Source: Burkholderiales bacterium (lineage in GTDB: Bacteria > Pseudomonadota > Gammaproteobacteria > Burkholderiales > Burkholderiaceae_C). From it: a DNA stretch of 64,000 bases. Positions 12,134-21,194 of this stretch are shown here, one piece after another (positions within the stretch are counted from its first letter, which is position 1; the number at the start of each line of letters is the position of its first letter). The notes under the pieces are model-generated. The model was not told the DNA's origin. It ran no database searches and saw only the letters and a list, made by a program, of their open reading frames with translations. The stretch covers positions 402,520 to 466,519 of the forward strand of contig JACRAY010000014.1 of NCBI GenBank assembly GCA_016213325.1, in the 5' to 3' direction. Both the position numbers and the translations under genes were made by a program.

Positions 12134-14044
12134 ATGGCGACACTCACGGGCTTTTACACGCCGTTCTTCGAACTGGTGCCGCTCACCGGCAAGGCGAAAT
12201 GGGTCTCGGCGCTTTCGACGGCTGATTTCAACGGCGACGGCCACGAAGACCTGCTGGTCCTCGGTGCGTTCTATCCCGGGCCGGACACGCAGTACACAGG
12301 CCAACCCGGCGTCCTGCTGCCCGGTGACGGCGAAGGATTCGCATCCGCGCCGGCGTCGATGTTTCCATGGCAGACGCTTCAGACCGTGCATCCGCGCAAG
12401 GTCCTCATCGAGGACTTCAACGGCGACGACAAGCCCGACGTATTCGTTGCGAGCCACGGCTGGGACACCGCGCCATTTCCCGGCGAGCAGAACCGCCTGA
12501 TCCTGTCGACTCCGACTGGCTGGGCCGACGCCACGGCTGCGCTGCCGCAGCTTTCGGACTTCACGCACACCGCCGCGGCCGCCGACATCGATGCCGACGG
12601 CGACCTCGACATCTTCGTGGGCAACGGCTACGCGGGGCAGAACGGCATCCTGTCGTACATGCTGATGAACGACGGCACGGGCCAGTTCACCATGACGCGG
12701 GCCAACCTGCCGGCCGGCACGAACGAAGTGCTGGACTTCAACGCGCCCAACCACTTCCCCGGCGCCAACTTCATGGACCTGAACGGCGACGGCCTGCCCG
12801 AGCTGGTCATCACGGCCGATGCCGGCGCCGTGTACGACAAGCTGCGCAACAATGTCGTGCTGTGGAACCAGGGCGGCAGCTTCGACAACGCACACAAGAC
12901 CGAGCTGCCGGCCACTGCGTTTTTCAGCAACCAGATCGTGCTGGACGCCGCGGGCATGGACCTGAACATGGACGGCCGCCAGGACATGGTCATCACTGGT
13001 ACCCAGGGCCAGCCCTACTACGATGGCTGGTACGTGCAGGTGCTGCTGCAGCGCTCCGACGGCAGCTTCACCGACGCGACCAACGCCGTGATGCCCGCGG
13101 CCGACCGGTTCGGAGGAACACCGGGCACGTCCACCGGCACGCCGTGGGGCATGTGGGTCAAGCCCATGGACTTCAATGCCGACGGCTTCCAGGACTTCGC
13201 GATCGAATTCAACGGCGCAATCACGCCCACGCAGCCGCTGGTGTGGCTGAACGACGGCACGGGCCACTTCACCACGATCCATGCGGGTGACATCACCAGC
13301 GAGATGTGGCGACTCGGCACCGCGCACTGGTACCCGACCGAAGACGGCTTCAGCCTGGTCCACTCGCAGGGCTATGACGCCAACGGCAACATGATCCTGG
13401 TCGGCATGACGGCGACCGCGCCCTACACAGAGACGCCGGATTCGGGCATGGCACGCACCGGCACTGCAGGCAACGATCGCTTGCGCGGCTCGGAAGCGAC
13501 AGCCGACACGCTGGCCGGCAATGCCGGTATCGACACCGCTGTCTACTTCGGCAACGAAGACGAATTCAACTACTCGGCATCCAGCGTCGCGCGCATCGGC
13601 GCTGCGGCCGACGTCGACACGCTGAGCGGTATCGAGCGCATCGAGTTCCGCGACTTGAGCGTTGCGCTGGACCTCGGCGGCAACGCCGGCAGCGTCGCTC
13701 GCGTGCTCGCCTCGGTGTTCGGCCCTACCGCCGTCGGCAACGAGGTCTACGCCGGCATTGGCCTCGAGCTGGTGGACGGCGGCATGTCGTATGAAGCGCT
13801 GATGGGCTTCGCGCTGCAAGTAGCGCTCGGACCGCAGGCGAGCAACGAAGCAGTCGTGAATCTTCTGTACACGAACGTGGTCGGCGCCGCGCCGTCGCAA
13901 ACGGAACTGGCTTACTACGCCAGGCTGATCGACGACGGTTTCTTCACGCAGGCGTCGCTGGGTACGATGGCTGGCAACACCGACCTCATCGTCGATCGCG
14001 TGATCGCGACGGGCTTGATACAGGTGGGCCTCGAGTACGTGTAA
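12134..14044 (+). CDS. FG-GAP/VCBS repeat protein with RTX-like motif and DUF4214-like C-terminal module (paralog A)
   Basis: Repeated DxNGDGxxD (DFNGDGHEDLLVLG, DIDADGDLDIFVGNG, DLNGDGLPEL); GTAGNDRLRGSEA; C-terminal VALDLGGNAGSVARVLASVFGP...VVNLLYTNVVGAAPS. Start aligned to paralog B. Confidence 0.75.
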   Translation: MATLTGFYTPFFELVPLTGKAKWVSALSTADFNGDGHEDLLVLGAFYPGPDTQYTGQPGVLLPGDGEGFASAPASMFPWQTLQTVHPRKVLIEDFNGDDKPDVFVASHGWDTAPFPGEQNRLILSTPTGWADATAALPQLSDFTHTAAAADIDADGDLDIFVGNGYAGQNGILSYMLMNDGTGQFTMTRANLPAGTNEVLDFNAPNHFPGANFMDLNGDGLPELVITADAGAVYDKLRNNVVLWNQGGSFDNAHKTELPATAFFSNQIVLDAAGMDLNMDGRQDMVITGTQGQPYYDGWYVQVLLQRSDGSFTDATNAVMPAADRFGGTPGTSTGTPWGMWVKPMDFNADGFQDFAIEFNGAITPTQPLVWLNDGTGHFTTIHAGDITSEMWRLGTAHWYPTEDGFSLVHSQGYDANGNMILVGMTATAPYTETPDSGMARTGTAGNDRLRGSEATADTLAGNAGIDTAVYFGNEDEFNYSASSVARIGAAADVDTLSGIERIEFRDLSVALDLGGNAGSVARVLASVFGPTAVGNEVYAGIGLELVDGGMSYEALMGFALQVALGPQASNEAVVNLLYTNVVGAAPSQTELAYYARLIDDGFFTQASLGTMAGNTDLIVDRVIATGLIQVGLEYV

Positions 14045-14111
14045 TCCGCGGTGAAACCCCGGCTACTGGTTACGACATGATCGCTACTGCCGAGCTGGGA
14101 GGCCCGGCAAC

Positions 14112-14273
14112 GTGGAGGCACTGGTCATCCCGGGCGCCTACGGGCTGGACGGCACCGGCAACGCCATCGACAATTGGTACGCCATGGCTCAGGTGAAGAC
14201 GGCGGAGCTGAACGAGTCCCGCCGTACACTGGCCGGGCCATGCCCTACCGTCGGGGACAACGCTACCGTGTGA
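14112..14273 (+). pseudogene. Possible remnant resembling the C-terminus of the 11230-12054 channel-like protein
   Basis: AIDNWYAMAQVKTAELNES versus IVRNWYTMAQEKSAEMKKA. Confidence 0.25.
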
Positions 14274-14596
14274 CCGGCACACTGCCGGTCATCGCCATGA
14301 CGTCGTGGGCGGCGCCGTACACCGGCGGCTACGAGCGGACCTTGGGCGCGGGCGAGGAATTCACGCTGTCGAACGACGCGGGCTCGGCGGCGTCGGTGTA
14401 CGCGGACGCGGTCAACTACAAACCGCTGCACCGGCAACTGATCCCTCTCTCGGACCGCATTCGCTTCTGGTCGTATCGCGGCTACTACCTGTGCATCCGC
14501 ACGGAGGACATCGCCAGGCTCTGCGAACTGGTGGAGGACGCACCGCTGGACGACCGGACGAAGCGCAGGCTCGAAAGGGCTCGGGCGAGGTCGTAG
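14240..14596 (+). CDS. Hypothetical protein
   Basis: ORF MPYRRGQRYRVTGTLPVIAMTSW... ending 14 bp before the tRNA. Confidence 0.45.
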   Translation: MPYRRGQRYRVTGTLPVIAMTSWAAPYTGGYERTLGAGEEFTLSNDAGSAASVYADAVNYKPLHRQLIPLSDRIRFWSYRGYYLCIRTEDIARLCELVEDAPLDDRTKRRLERARARS

Positions 14597-14610
14597 AATA
14601 TGCGCTGCAA

Positions 14611-14684
14611 GCGGGTGTAGTTCAATGGCAGAACGGCAGCTTCCCAAGCTTTAGACGAGGGTTCGATTCCCTTCACCCGCTCCA
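14611..14684 (+). tRNA. tRNA-Gly (anticodon CCC), CCA encoded
   Basis: GCGGGTGTAGTTCAATGGCAGAACGGCAGCTTCCCAAGCTTTAGACGAGGGTTCGATTCCCTTCACCCGCTCCA; closely matches E. coli tRNA-Gly(CCC). Confidence 0.95.
14667..14684 (+). repeat. attL core (tRNA 3' end)
   Basis: TTCCCTTCACCCGCTCCA. Confidence 0.88.
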
Positions 14685-14734
14685 TGACTGTTTAAGGTAT
14701 TGATTTCACTGGAGAAATCGACGGCCTGAGCCCC

Positions 14735-14755
14735 TGATACAGCACCCTCATACAG
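14735..14755 (+). promoter_or_regulatory. Candidate integrase arm-type sites, left end
   Basis: TGATACAG (14735) and TCATACAG (14748), 13-bp offset; same motif pair and offset at the right end. Confidence 0.55.
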
Positions 14756-14764
14756 AAGGTGTCG

Positions 14765-16720
14765 ATGCAGAACCTGGCTCGCCGATCATCCGGCATTTAC
14801 GTAGTTCGCCTCGCCGTCCCCATTGTGCTTCGCGCCGTCATCGGCAAGCGGGAGATCATCATCTCCACACGCACGCGGGACCAGGCGCTTGCAAAGATCG
14901 TCGCGGGGGCCGCCGCATCGCAGTGGCACCAGCGCTTCCTCGATCTGAGCCGACTCAAAGCAGTATCTGGGATCGACTCCATGGACCACCACGAAATTCT
15001 GAAGGTCGCGGCTGGGAGCCCTCTCCTGCTGGCTGGCGGATACCTTCCGCTTGACCAGGCCGCAGCAGCGGCCGGCTTGCCCCCGGATACGCTGCTGCGT
15101 GCCGCTGCCGAGGGCAAAGTGAGCCTGCACGTTCGCGTTGGCAGCACCCGGGGGTTTTTGGTTCCCGAAGCGAGCCTGGACGCCGTGGAGCCGGAGTTGG
15201 GGCGATCCGCGGGCTTGGTGATTCCATCGCCAGCCTCGATGCCCGCGTCTGCAGTCCCCCACGTCACCGAGGGCGTACTGGAAGTCCTGGAATGCGATGT
15301 CGGACCCGCCGTGGCCGCCCTGCTTGAGCATGCACCATTCGAGGCCATTGCCCTCCAGGCACGCGGGCGGCCGGGAGTATGGTTCGTTCCCGACTGCGCG
15401 GTCACGCTTCGCAGACAGGCTTTGGAAGTCGCTGCGCACCAGGTGGAAGCGCTCCGCCGCACGGTTGCGTCGGTCATCGCCCCCGAGCGTGTCCATGAGG
15501 CAAGGGAACACGTTGCCGCCGCCCTGAAGGCGCCGAAGGCGGGCCGGCGTGCCCACGAGCGCCTTTCAACCGCGCTCGCCGAGTACGTCAAGAACAGGAT
15601 CCGGCACGATGTCGAGTCCGAGGGCGAAATCAAACGAATCCGGAATGGATGCGGACTTCTCATCGAACTGGACGGCGACCTGCAGCTGCACGAGGTCACC
15701 CCCGAGCGACTGCGGCGGTTTCGCGATGAGCAGCTGGCGAACGTGCCTGCCGACGAGAACAAGATCCGCCTGATGCACAAGACCGCGTCCGTGCTCGAGT
15801 CCATGATGGCCGTGAAGGGCACCACCTGGCCCGTGATGTCAGCCGGCGAGCGCAACAAGCGCATGCGCTGGATTGCCGGATGGTTCCGGTGGCTGCACGA
15901 GCAGAATTGGATCGCCGACGACCCTGCTGCCCCGCTGCGCGGCGAGTCGGTCCAGTCAAGGGCAGAGCGCCGAAGGAAGAATGCGCGCCGCGCTGACGAA
16001 GCTCGCAAGGCGTACACCGCATCCGACCTGGCGTTGATCTTCTCGGCGCAATGGTTCAGAGAAGGACGTGGTGAGCTGACCAGGAAGGGAACCTATCGCA
16101 CCTTCCTGCCCTTCTACTATTGGGGACCGCTCATTTCACTCCTTGCGGGCGGCCCGCGCATCCGTGAGGTGAGCCAGCTCTACTTGGCCGACTTCGGAAC
16201 GACGGATGCCGGCACCTGGTTCATCGAGTTCACCGAAGACGCTGAGGACAAGAAGCTGAAGAACACCTCGTCGCGTCGAACAGTCCCCGTCCATCCGCTT
16301 CTCATCGAACTCGGGCTCATCCGCTGGGTGCAGGCGCTTGCTGCCGCCGGATACGACCGGCTCTTCCCGGAGCTGAAGCATGACACCGAGAAGGGCTACG
16401 GGAAGGCGGCCACCAAGTGGTTCAGCTCGTACATGGCGCGCCTCGGGTTCAAGCGAGACGGGACAACGACCTTCCACTCGCTGCGACACACCTTCATCAA
16501 CGCACTGCCCGTGGACACCCCTGACCGCGTGGCCAAGCAGCTGACCGGGCATACCCGCGGGGCAGACGTTCACAACGCGAGCTACAAGAAGGACAAGGAG
16601 CCGGATGACGCGCTGCCCTATGTGAGCAGGCTCTCAGTCAATCTTCCGCCAATCGCAAAATTCGATGTCGCGGCAGGCTTGCAGGCGACGGCAGACGCGA
16701 TTGCGCGTAAACGCAGCTGA
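14765..16720 (+). CDS. int: Tyrosine recombinase (site-specific integrase)
   Basis: Catalytic box GGPRIREVSQL, HSLRHTF, LTGHTRG, then ASYKK near C-terminus; adjacent to attL. Confidence 0.93.
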   Translation: MQNLARRSSGIYVVRLAVPIVLRAVIGKREIIISTRTRDQALAKIVAGAAASQWHQRFLDLSRLKAVSGIDSMDHHEILKVAAGSPLLLAGGYLPLDQAAAAAGLPPDTLLRAAAEGKVSLHVRVGSTRGFLVPEASLDAVEPELGRSAGLVIPSPASMPASAVPHVTEGVLEVLECDVGPAVAALLEHAPFEAIALQARGRPGVWFVPDCAVTLRRQALEVAAHQVEALRRTVASVIAPERVHEAREHVAAALKAPKAGRRAHERLSTALAEYVKNRIRHDVESEGEIKRIRNGCGLLIELDGDLQLHEVTPERLRRFRDEQLANVPADENKIRLMHKTASVLESMMAVKGTTWPVMSAGERNKRMRWIAGWFRWLHEQNWIADDPAAPLRGESVQSRAERRRKNARRADEARKAYTASDLALIFSAQWFREGRGELTRKGTYRTFLPFYYWGPLISLLAGGPRIREVSQLYLADFGTTDAGTWFIEFTEDAEDKKLKNTSSRRTVPVHPLLIELGLIRWVQALAAAGYDRLFPELKHDTEKGYGKAATKWFSSYMARLGFKRDGTTTFHSLRHTFINALPVDTPDRVAKQLTGHTRGADVHNASYKKDKEPDDALPYVSRLSVNLPPIAKFDVAAGLQATADAIARKRS

Positions 16721-16931
16721 GATCGCACACGCCGAGCCTACCGGCCACGATCAAGGAACAGTCCAACGAAGGTCGAGGGTGGGGCATACCTCCTTGGCGA
16801 TTGGTGAGGCCGGGTGCGAAGTCATGGCGCTGGTCTTCCTTCAACGAGGTTGCCTCCCGTCCTGCCGACGCGGGCTCACTATAAAGAAAGCACGCCCCGA
16901 CGTAGCGGGCTTTCACATGGAGCTAACCGAA

Positions 16932-17321
16932 ATGAACGCATTGACAACACAGAACCCTGGCACGCTGATCGAACAGCGGCAAATCGAACTGGGCATCACC
17001 GACGACGCGCTCGCCGAGGCAGTGGGCTACAAGCCAGGCGTCATCACGATGATCAAGCTGGGCACGATGCGGCTGCCTCTGAACAAGTTGGCGGCGTTTG
17101 CCCGTGCGCTGCAGATTGACGCGGTGGAGCTGCTCCGCGTGACCCTGGCCGAAGGCAGCCCGAGCCTGTGGGAAGCCCTGAAGCCCTTGCTGCCCCTGGG
17201 CGAGCTCGCCGAGCATGAGGTGAACTTGCTGCGGCACCTGCGCAACATCTCGGGCGGCCGCAAGGGTGCCGCCGTTGTCATCGAGGGCTCGTCGATCATC
17301 GCGCTGCTGGTGAACCCATGA
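16932..17321 (+). CDS. HTH (XRE-like) regulator, paralog of 18079-18624
   Basis: DDALAEAVGYKPGVITMIKLGTMRLPLNKLAAFARAL. Confidence 0.7.
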   Translation: MNALTTQNPGTLIEQRQIELGITDDALAEAVGYKPGVITMIKLGTMRLPLNKLAAFARALQIDAVELLRVTLAEGSPSLWEALKPLLPLGELAEHEVNLLRHLRNISGGRKGAAVVIEGSSIIALLVNP

Positions 17322-17953
17322 CGGCAGGCACAGAGTTCACCCCGACCAGGCTCGGCCGCAGCGAGACAGAATTGATGCTGCCCAGGCTCTGGGCCAGCGG
17401 GCCGACGACGAAGCACCATCTGACCTCGCTATGCGCTACCGCGCCGATGAATGACCATGTGACCCATAGCGCCATCGGTGTCGGATGGGATGTTCCGGGC
17501 CTGGTCGAGCACCTACAAAGTGCCGACCCCATCGATGGTCAGCGCGTCGCCGGGGCGCTCACGGCGGACGCTTGGACCCTATGTCTTCACTTCGGGGACG
17601 AAAGTACCTCGGACAAGCCCCTGGGCTGCGTGAGCTTCACCCCGGTGGTGCTGGTGGACCTTGACCGGGTTGCAGGGCTGCAGCTAGACCTTCATGCAGC
17701 ATGGGTAGATCCCGAGCACAGGGAGCATGGCTACAGTGGGCACCTGGTAGCAAGTCTCGCCCGCTACCTTGATCGCCACGGCCCTTGGGGGCCGCCTACG
17801 AGGGGGATTGCTCGGCCAACCACGGTCGTCACGATCACCGTGCCGCGGCCAGAGAAGCAGATGATGGTGTGGGCAGGCCACCTCAAGCGCTACTTCGCGT
17901 CGGGCAAGCGGACGCGATGGAACGCGCGGAGCGTCACACTGCGGGCAATGTGA
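17318..17953 (+). CDS. Hypothetical protein, possibly GNAT-like
   Basis: ATGA overlap with upstream regulator; LQLDLHAAWVDPEHREHGYSGHLVASLARYL weakly acetyltransferase-like. Confidence 0.5.
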   Translation: MTAGTEFTPTRLGRSETELMLPRLWASGPTTKHHLTSLCATAPMNDHVTHSAIGVGWDVPGLVEHLQSADPIDGQRVAGALTADAWTLCLHFGDESTSDKPLGCVSFTPVVLVDLDRVAGLQLDLHAAWVDPEHREHGYSGHLVASLARYLDRHGPWGPPTRGIARPTTVVTITVPRPEKQMMVWAGHLKRYFASGKRTRWNARSVTLRAM

Positions 17954-18078
17954 GGGGCGCCTGCGCGCGCCGGCCAATTTGGCATACGGCTGCACTCCTT
18001 GATTGCCTTCAGGACCTTGCACCCCCTAGCTCCCGTTCGACCTGTCCGTGGCCCTAGGCGCCGTTTTTCCGGGCATCC

Positions 18079-18624
18079 TTATGGGGAGTGCTTATACGGC
18101 CAGCGTCGTGCGAAGCCTCCCTCAACCGTTGGTTCGCTTCGACGCGCCGACGACGCTTCGGCCCTTTGCCTCTCGAAATGCGCGATCTTCGTCAGCTCCG
18201 GCGCCAGCACATCCCGGAAGTCGTCGAACTCAGTCAGCCTCGGGTCGTAACCGCCGACGTGACCGCGAACAAATTCCACTAGCTGATACTCGTTGTCGGT
18301 CACAAGCCGATTGCCCAGCACCTCGCGCAGCGCCGCCCATGTGTTTGGCGAGGACTCGGCAAGAATTCGATCGAGTAGGTGGACGGGGTCGATGCCGAGG
18401 ACGCGGGCCATCGGTCCAACCTTGTCGAGCGGCAGCTTCATGCTGCCGGTCTTCAGCATCGCGATGACGTTGCTGCGGGGGTAGCCAAGCGCCTCGGCGA
18501 TCTCCACGTTAGTCTTGCCGGCCGCGGCGATCAGCTGCGATAGATACTGCCGCAGCGGGACAGGCGTCATGGGTCGACTGTGGACTTCGGAATCTAAGTC
18601 ACGAGGGTTTTCTAGAGCCGTCAT
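18079..18624 (-). CDS. HTH (XRE-like) regulator
   Basis: TNVEIAEALGYPRSNVIAMLKTGSMKLPLDKVGPMARVLGIDPVHLLDRIL. Confidence 0.75.
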   Translation of the reverse strand: MTALENPRDLDSEVHSRPMTPVPLRQYLSQLIAAAGKTNVEIAEALGYPRSNVIAMLKTGSMKLPLDKVGPMARVLGIDPVHLLDRILAESSPNTWAALREVLGNRLVTDNEYQLVEFVRGHVGGYDPRLTEFDDFRDVLAPELTKIAHFERQRAEASSARRSEPTVEGGFARRWPYKHSP

Positions 18625-18691
18625 TTACTGCCTTAGCTTGAAAGGTCGCCTACATGCGACCCGGTCGTCGATCTCAGCCGGCAGCACCTTG

Positions 18692-19054
18692 TCACCCGGC
18701 AGCACCTTGCTTCTTCGCCGCCTCCGCCTGCTCGAGCAGCTTCTGCAATGTGGCGTGGTCGAGTTCCTTGAGGGTCTGGGTCAACTTGCGCCGCGTCGAC
18801 TTGTTGCCCTCGGCCGCGCTGAGCTTCGCGTTGTGCCGCTCGGCCAGCGGCCCGAGCGCCGCGACCGCCTCGTCCTGGTTGCGCACAAGCATGGTCAGCA
18901 GCTGGGCCAGCGAGCGCATCTTCAACGCCTCCAGCAGGCCGGGGATGCCCGCGAAGACATCGGGCAGCACGGCATAGCTCGAGCGCGTGTAGCCGCTGGC
19001 GTCGACCTTCGCGGGTGCATCAGGCGATCGGGCGTTGGTCATCCGACGGCCCAA
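18692..19054 (-). CDS. Hypothetical protein
   Basis: ORF with coherent composition and helical C-terminus (KELDHATLQKLLEQAEAAKKQG). Confidence 0.5.
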   Translation of the reverse strand: MGRRMTNARSPDAPAKVDASGYTRSSYAVLPDVFAGIPGLLEALKMRSLAQLLTMLVRNQDEAVAALGPLAERHNAKLSAAEGNKSTRRKLTQTLKELDHATLQKLLEQAEAAKKQGAAG

Positions 19055-19411
19055 AGGACTTCATCTGTCATACAGCACTGCGCCCCCGAATGTGAGTTAG
19101 CGCAGCAGGCGTAGCTTGAGGCAACAGGCGGGGGTCTCGGTACATGGGAAATCACGGGTTGCGCCATCGCAGCACATGCATCACTCGCCGCCGCCCCTGC
19201 GGCCCCGCAGTCAAGCCGCGCAACGAACCCGTCCCGGTGAATGAGACCGATGGCCCTTGCCGGAAGATTCACGGCGACCACGAGCGGCCGGGCTTCGGCC
19301 CCTTAGAGTAAATTGGTTAGGGGCTTGCGCCGCGCGGCCACGCGGCATCCCCCCGGATCGCGATTCACATCGCAGTGGTGAATGCAGCGGTCCGTCGCCG
19401 GTTCAACCAAG

Positions 19412-20503
19412 TCACACACGCGCGGCCGGAACGTTCGAATCGAGTCTGCCCAGCTTCTGCCTGACCGTGCTGGCTTCCAGGGGCGCCGTGCCGTTCATCA
19501 GGGCCGCCAGTTCCGCGATTTGCCATGCCCGGGCCGTCTTGCCCAGCATCCGGCGTGCAGCCCACAGCCGCACGTAGGCATCTGCTTGGCCGCGAAGCGC
19601 TGGCGTGCGCGCAGCCCATGACGCAATGCCTTTAACCACGTCCGTTTTTGCCGGCCTGACTCTCTTGGTGCCGTCCCTTCCGCCTGAATAAATGCGGGAG
19701 TGCTCCACAGCGTGAGCTTCCGATTTGAGCGTAGCCAGCTGCCATTGCACCTCGGGTGCCAACCCGATGTGGACCTCCGCCCGCTCGCGTGACCTCAGTT
19801 CTCTGGCCGCATAGGCAGACGCAAGAGCGAAGTCGAAGTCAACGTCCGTATCGAGGAGATGCTGATAGGGCAGGAAAGCCTGATCGGCCACGTGCGCTTC
19901 CTTTCGACAGCGCAACCAGTGGAGGTCGATTACAACCCGATCGCAATGCAGCACCTGATCCGCGCGGCCTTTGCCGGCCGCAGGCGGCCGAGGCCTCGGC
20001 TGTGGCCTGAACGCCGGCGCCCAGAGTGCATTTCGATTCAACTCAATCGACACCGCGCAGAATGCATCGCGCACGGCAGCGTAGTCATCGGTGCGCCTGA
20101 ATTCGTCGTAGATGGCCGTCAATGCCGTTAGGTCGGCTGATACGGGTCCTTCATTGACAGGGAATAGGTAGAGGGGTGCGCCCGGTGGTGGAGCATGTGC
20201 TGGCACAGGCGCAGCTGCAGGATTGCGGGACGAATTGGTGGCGGCGCTGTCATCGTCGAGCAGCTCGTCGTTTGCCGCGTCCGGTGCTTCATTGCGACCA
20301 AGGAGTTCTGCAAGCTGCCGATCGAGTTCGTCTTCGTCGTGTTCCGCCCGATTCTCTCGCCCGATCGAGCCGAACTCGATGCGTTGCCAACGGCCGTTCA
20401 CAAACTGCATGCCTTGGCCACGCGGGGCAGATTCCCCCGAAATGAATTCGGAATGCTTGAGTTCTTCGGACGACAACGGGCGAGCTTCCATGGTCCAGTT
20501 CAT
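19412..20503 (-). CDS. Hypothetical protein
   Basis: 363 aa ORF MNWTMEARPLSSEELKHSEFISGE..., no strong shadow-frame competitor. Confidence 0.55.
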   Translation of the reverse strand: MNWTMEARPLSSEELKHSEFISGESAPRGQGMQFVNGRWQRIEFGSIGRENRAEHDEDELDRQLAELLGRNEAPDAANDELLDDDSAATNSSRNPAAAPVPAHAPPPGAPLYLFPVNEGPVSADLTALTAIYDEFRRTDDYAAVRDAFCAVSIELNRNALWAPAFRPQPRPRPPAAGKGRADQVLHCDRVVIDLHWLRCRKEAHVADQAFLPYQHLLDTDVDFDFALASAYAARELRSRERAEVHIGLAPEVQWQLATLKSEAHAVEHSRIYSGGRDGTKRVRPAKTDVVKGIASWAARTPALRGQADAYVRLWAARRMLGKTARAWQIAELAALMNGTAPLEASTVRQKLGRLDSNVPAARV

Positions 20504-21194
20504 TGTAGGGAGGGCAAAGGCAGTGCCCGGGAAGAGTCAGGAAAATGAAAGGCACCCTCCTCCCGAAGCACATCACTTACGTGAACCATTCATTCCGGGG
20601 ACATTGAAGTGAATCATCGAAAGGATTTGCTGTCCCTCCCCAATCTTTCTTCTCGATTTCTACTTTGAGCTTATGCATGATGTCTTGTGTCTTTTGCACA
20701 CGAGGACTCCGGGACGAACCCGTAAGTTGTTGTCGGCAAAGGACTTCTTGAGACGACGATCGCCGCACTACCCTCGCGCGCGTGTTTCCGGAGTGGAGGA
20801 GCACCCTGGCCCAGTGGTCGCCGTTTGAGTAGGACGAGGGCGTGCCGGGTCGCGCGACCTTCGGCACGCCAGGCGCCCGTTGAGGAAAGTCAAAAGGTAG
20901 TCATGAGTTGGCAGGTGCGTGTGTGCCACCGACGTCTTCAGGGCTTTCTAGTCAAAAACAGCGCAAGAACTCGCAACCCCTGGGGCAGTTGCGGCGCGAG
21001 CGTGGGTCAAGATCGTGCGCCCACTCGCAGGCCTTGCGCGCAGCAGCGCCAGGCGCGCGTCGTACTCCTGCCCCTCATTCCGTGGCGCACCCGGCGAGCC
21101 GTGTAAGCCATCTCGCGCTTCTGGCCCCCTTCATGCGTGAATGAAAGTCGCCTTCTCCACGAAGTAACGATTCAGCTTACACAACGCCGACCAC

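Noticed and set aside
12089-13900. 603-aa - strand ORF opposite FG-GAP paralog A
   Set aside because: Mirror of the DxDGDGD-rich coding strand; no independent support.
14126-14140. GTCATCCCGGGCG near 14126 as a second copy of the 7236-7315 palindrome
   Set aside because: Only ~12 bp match and no palindromic partner.
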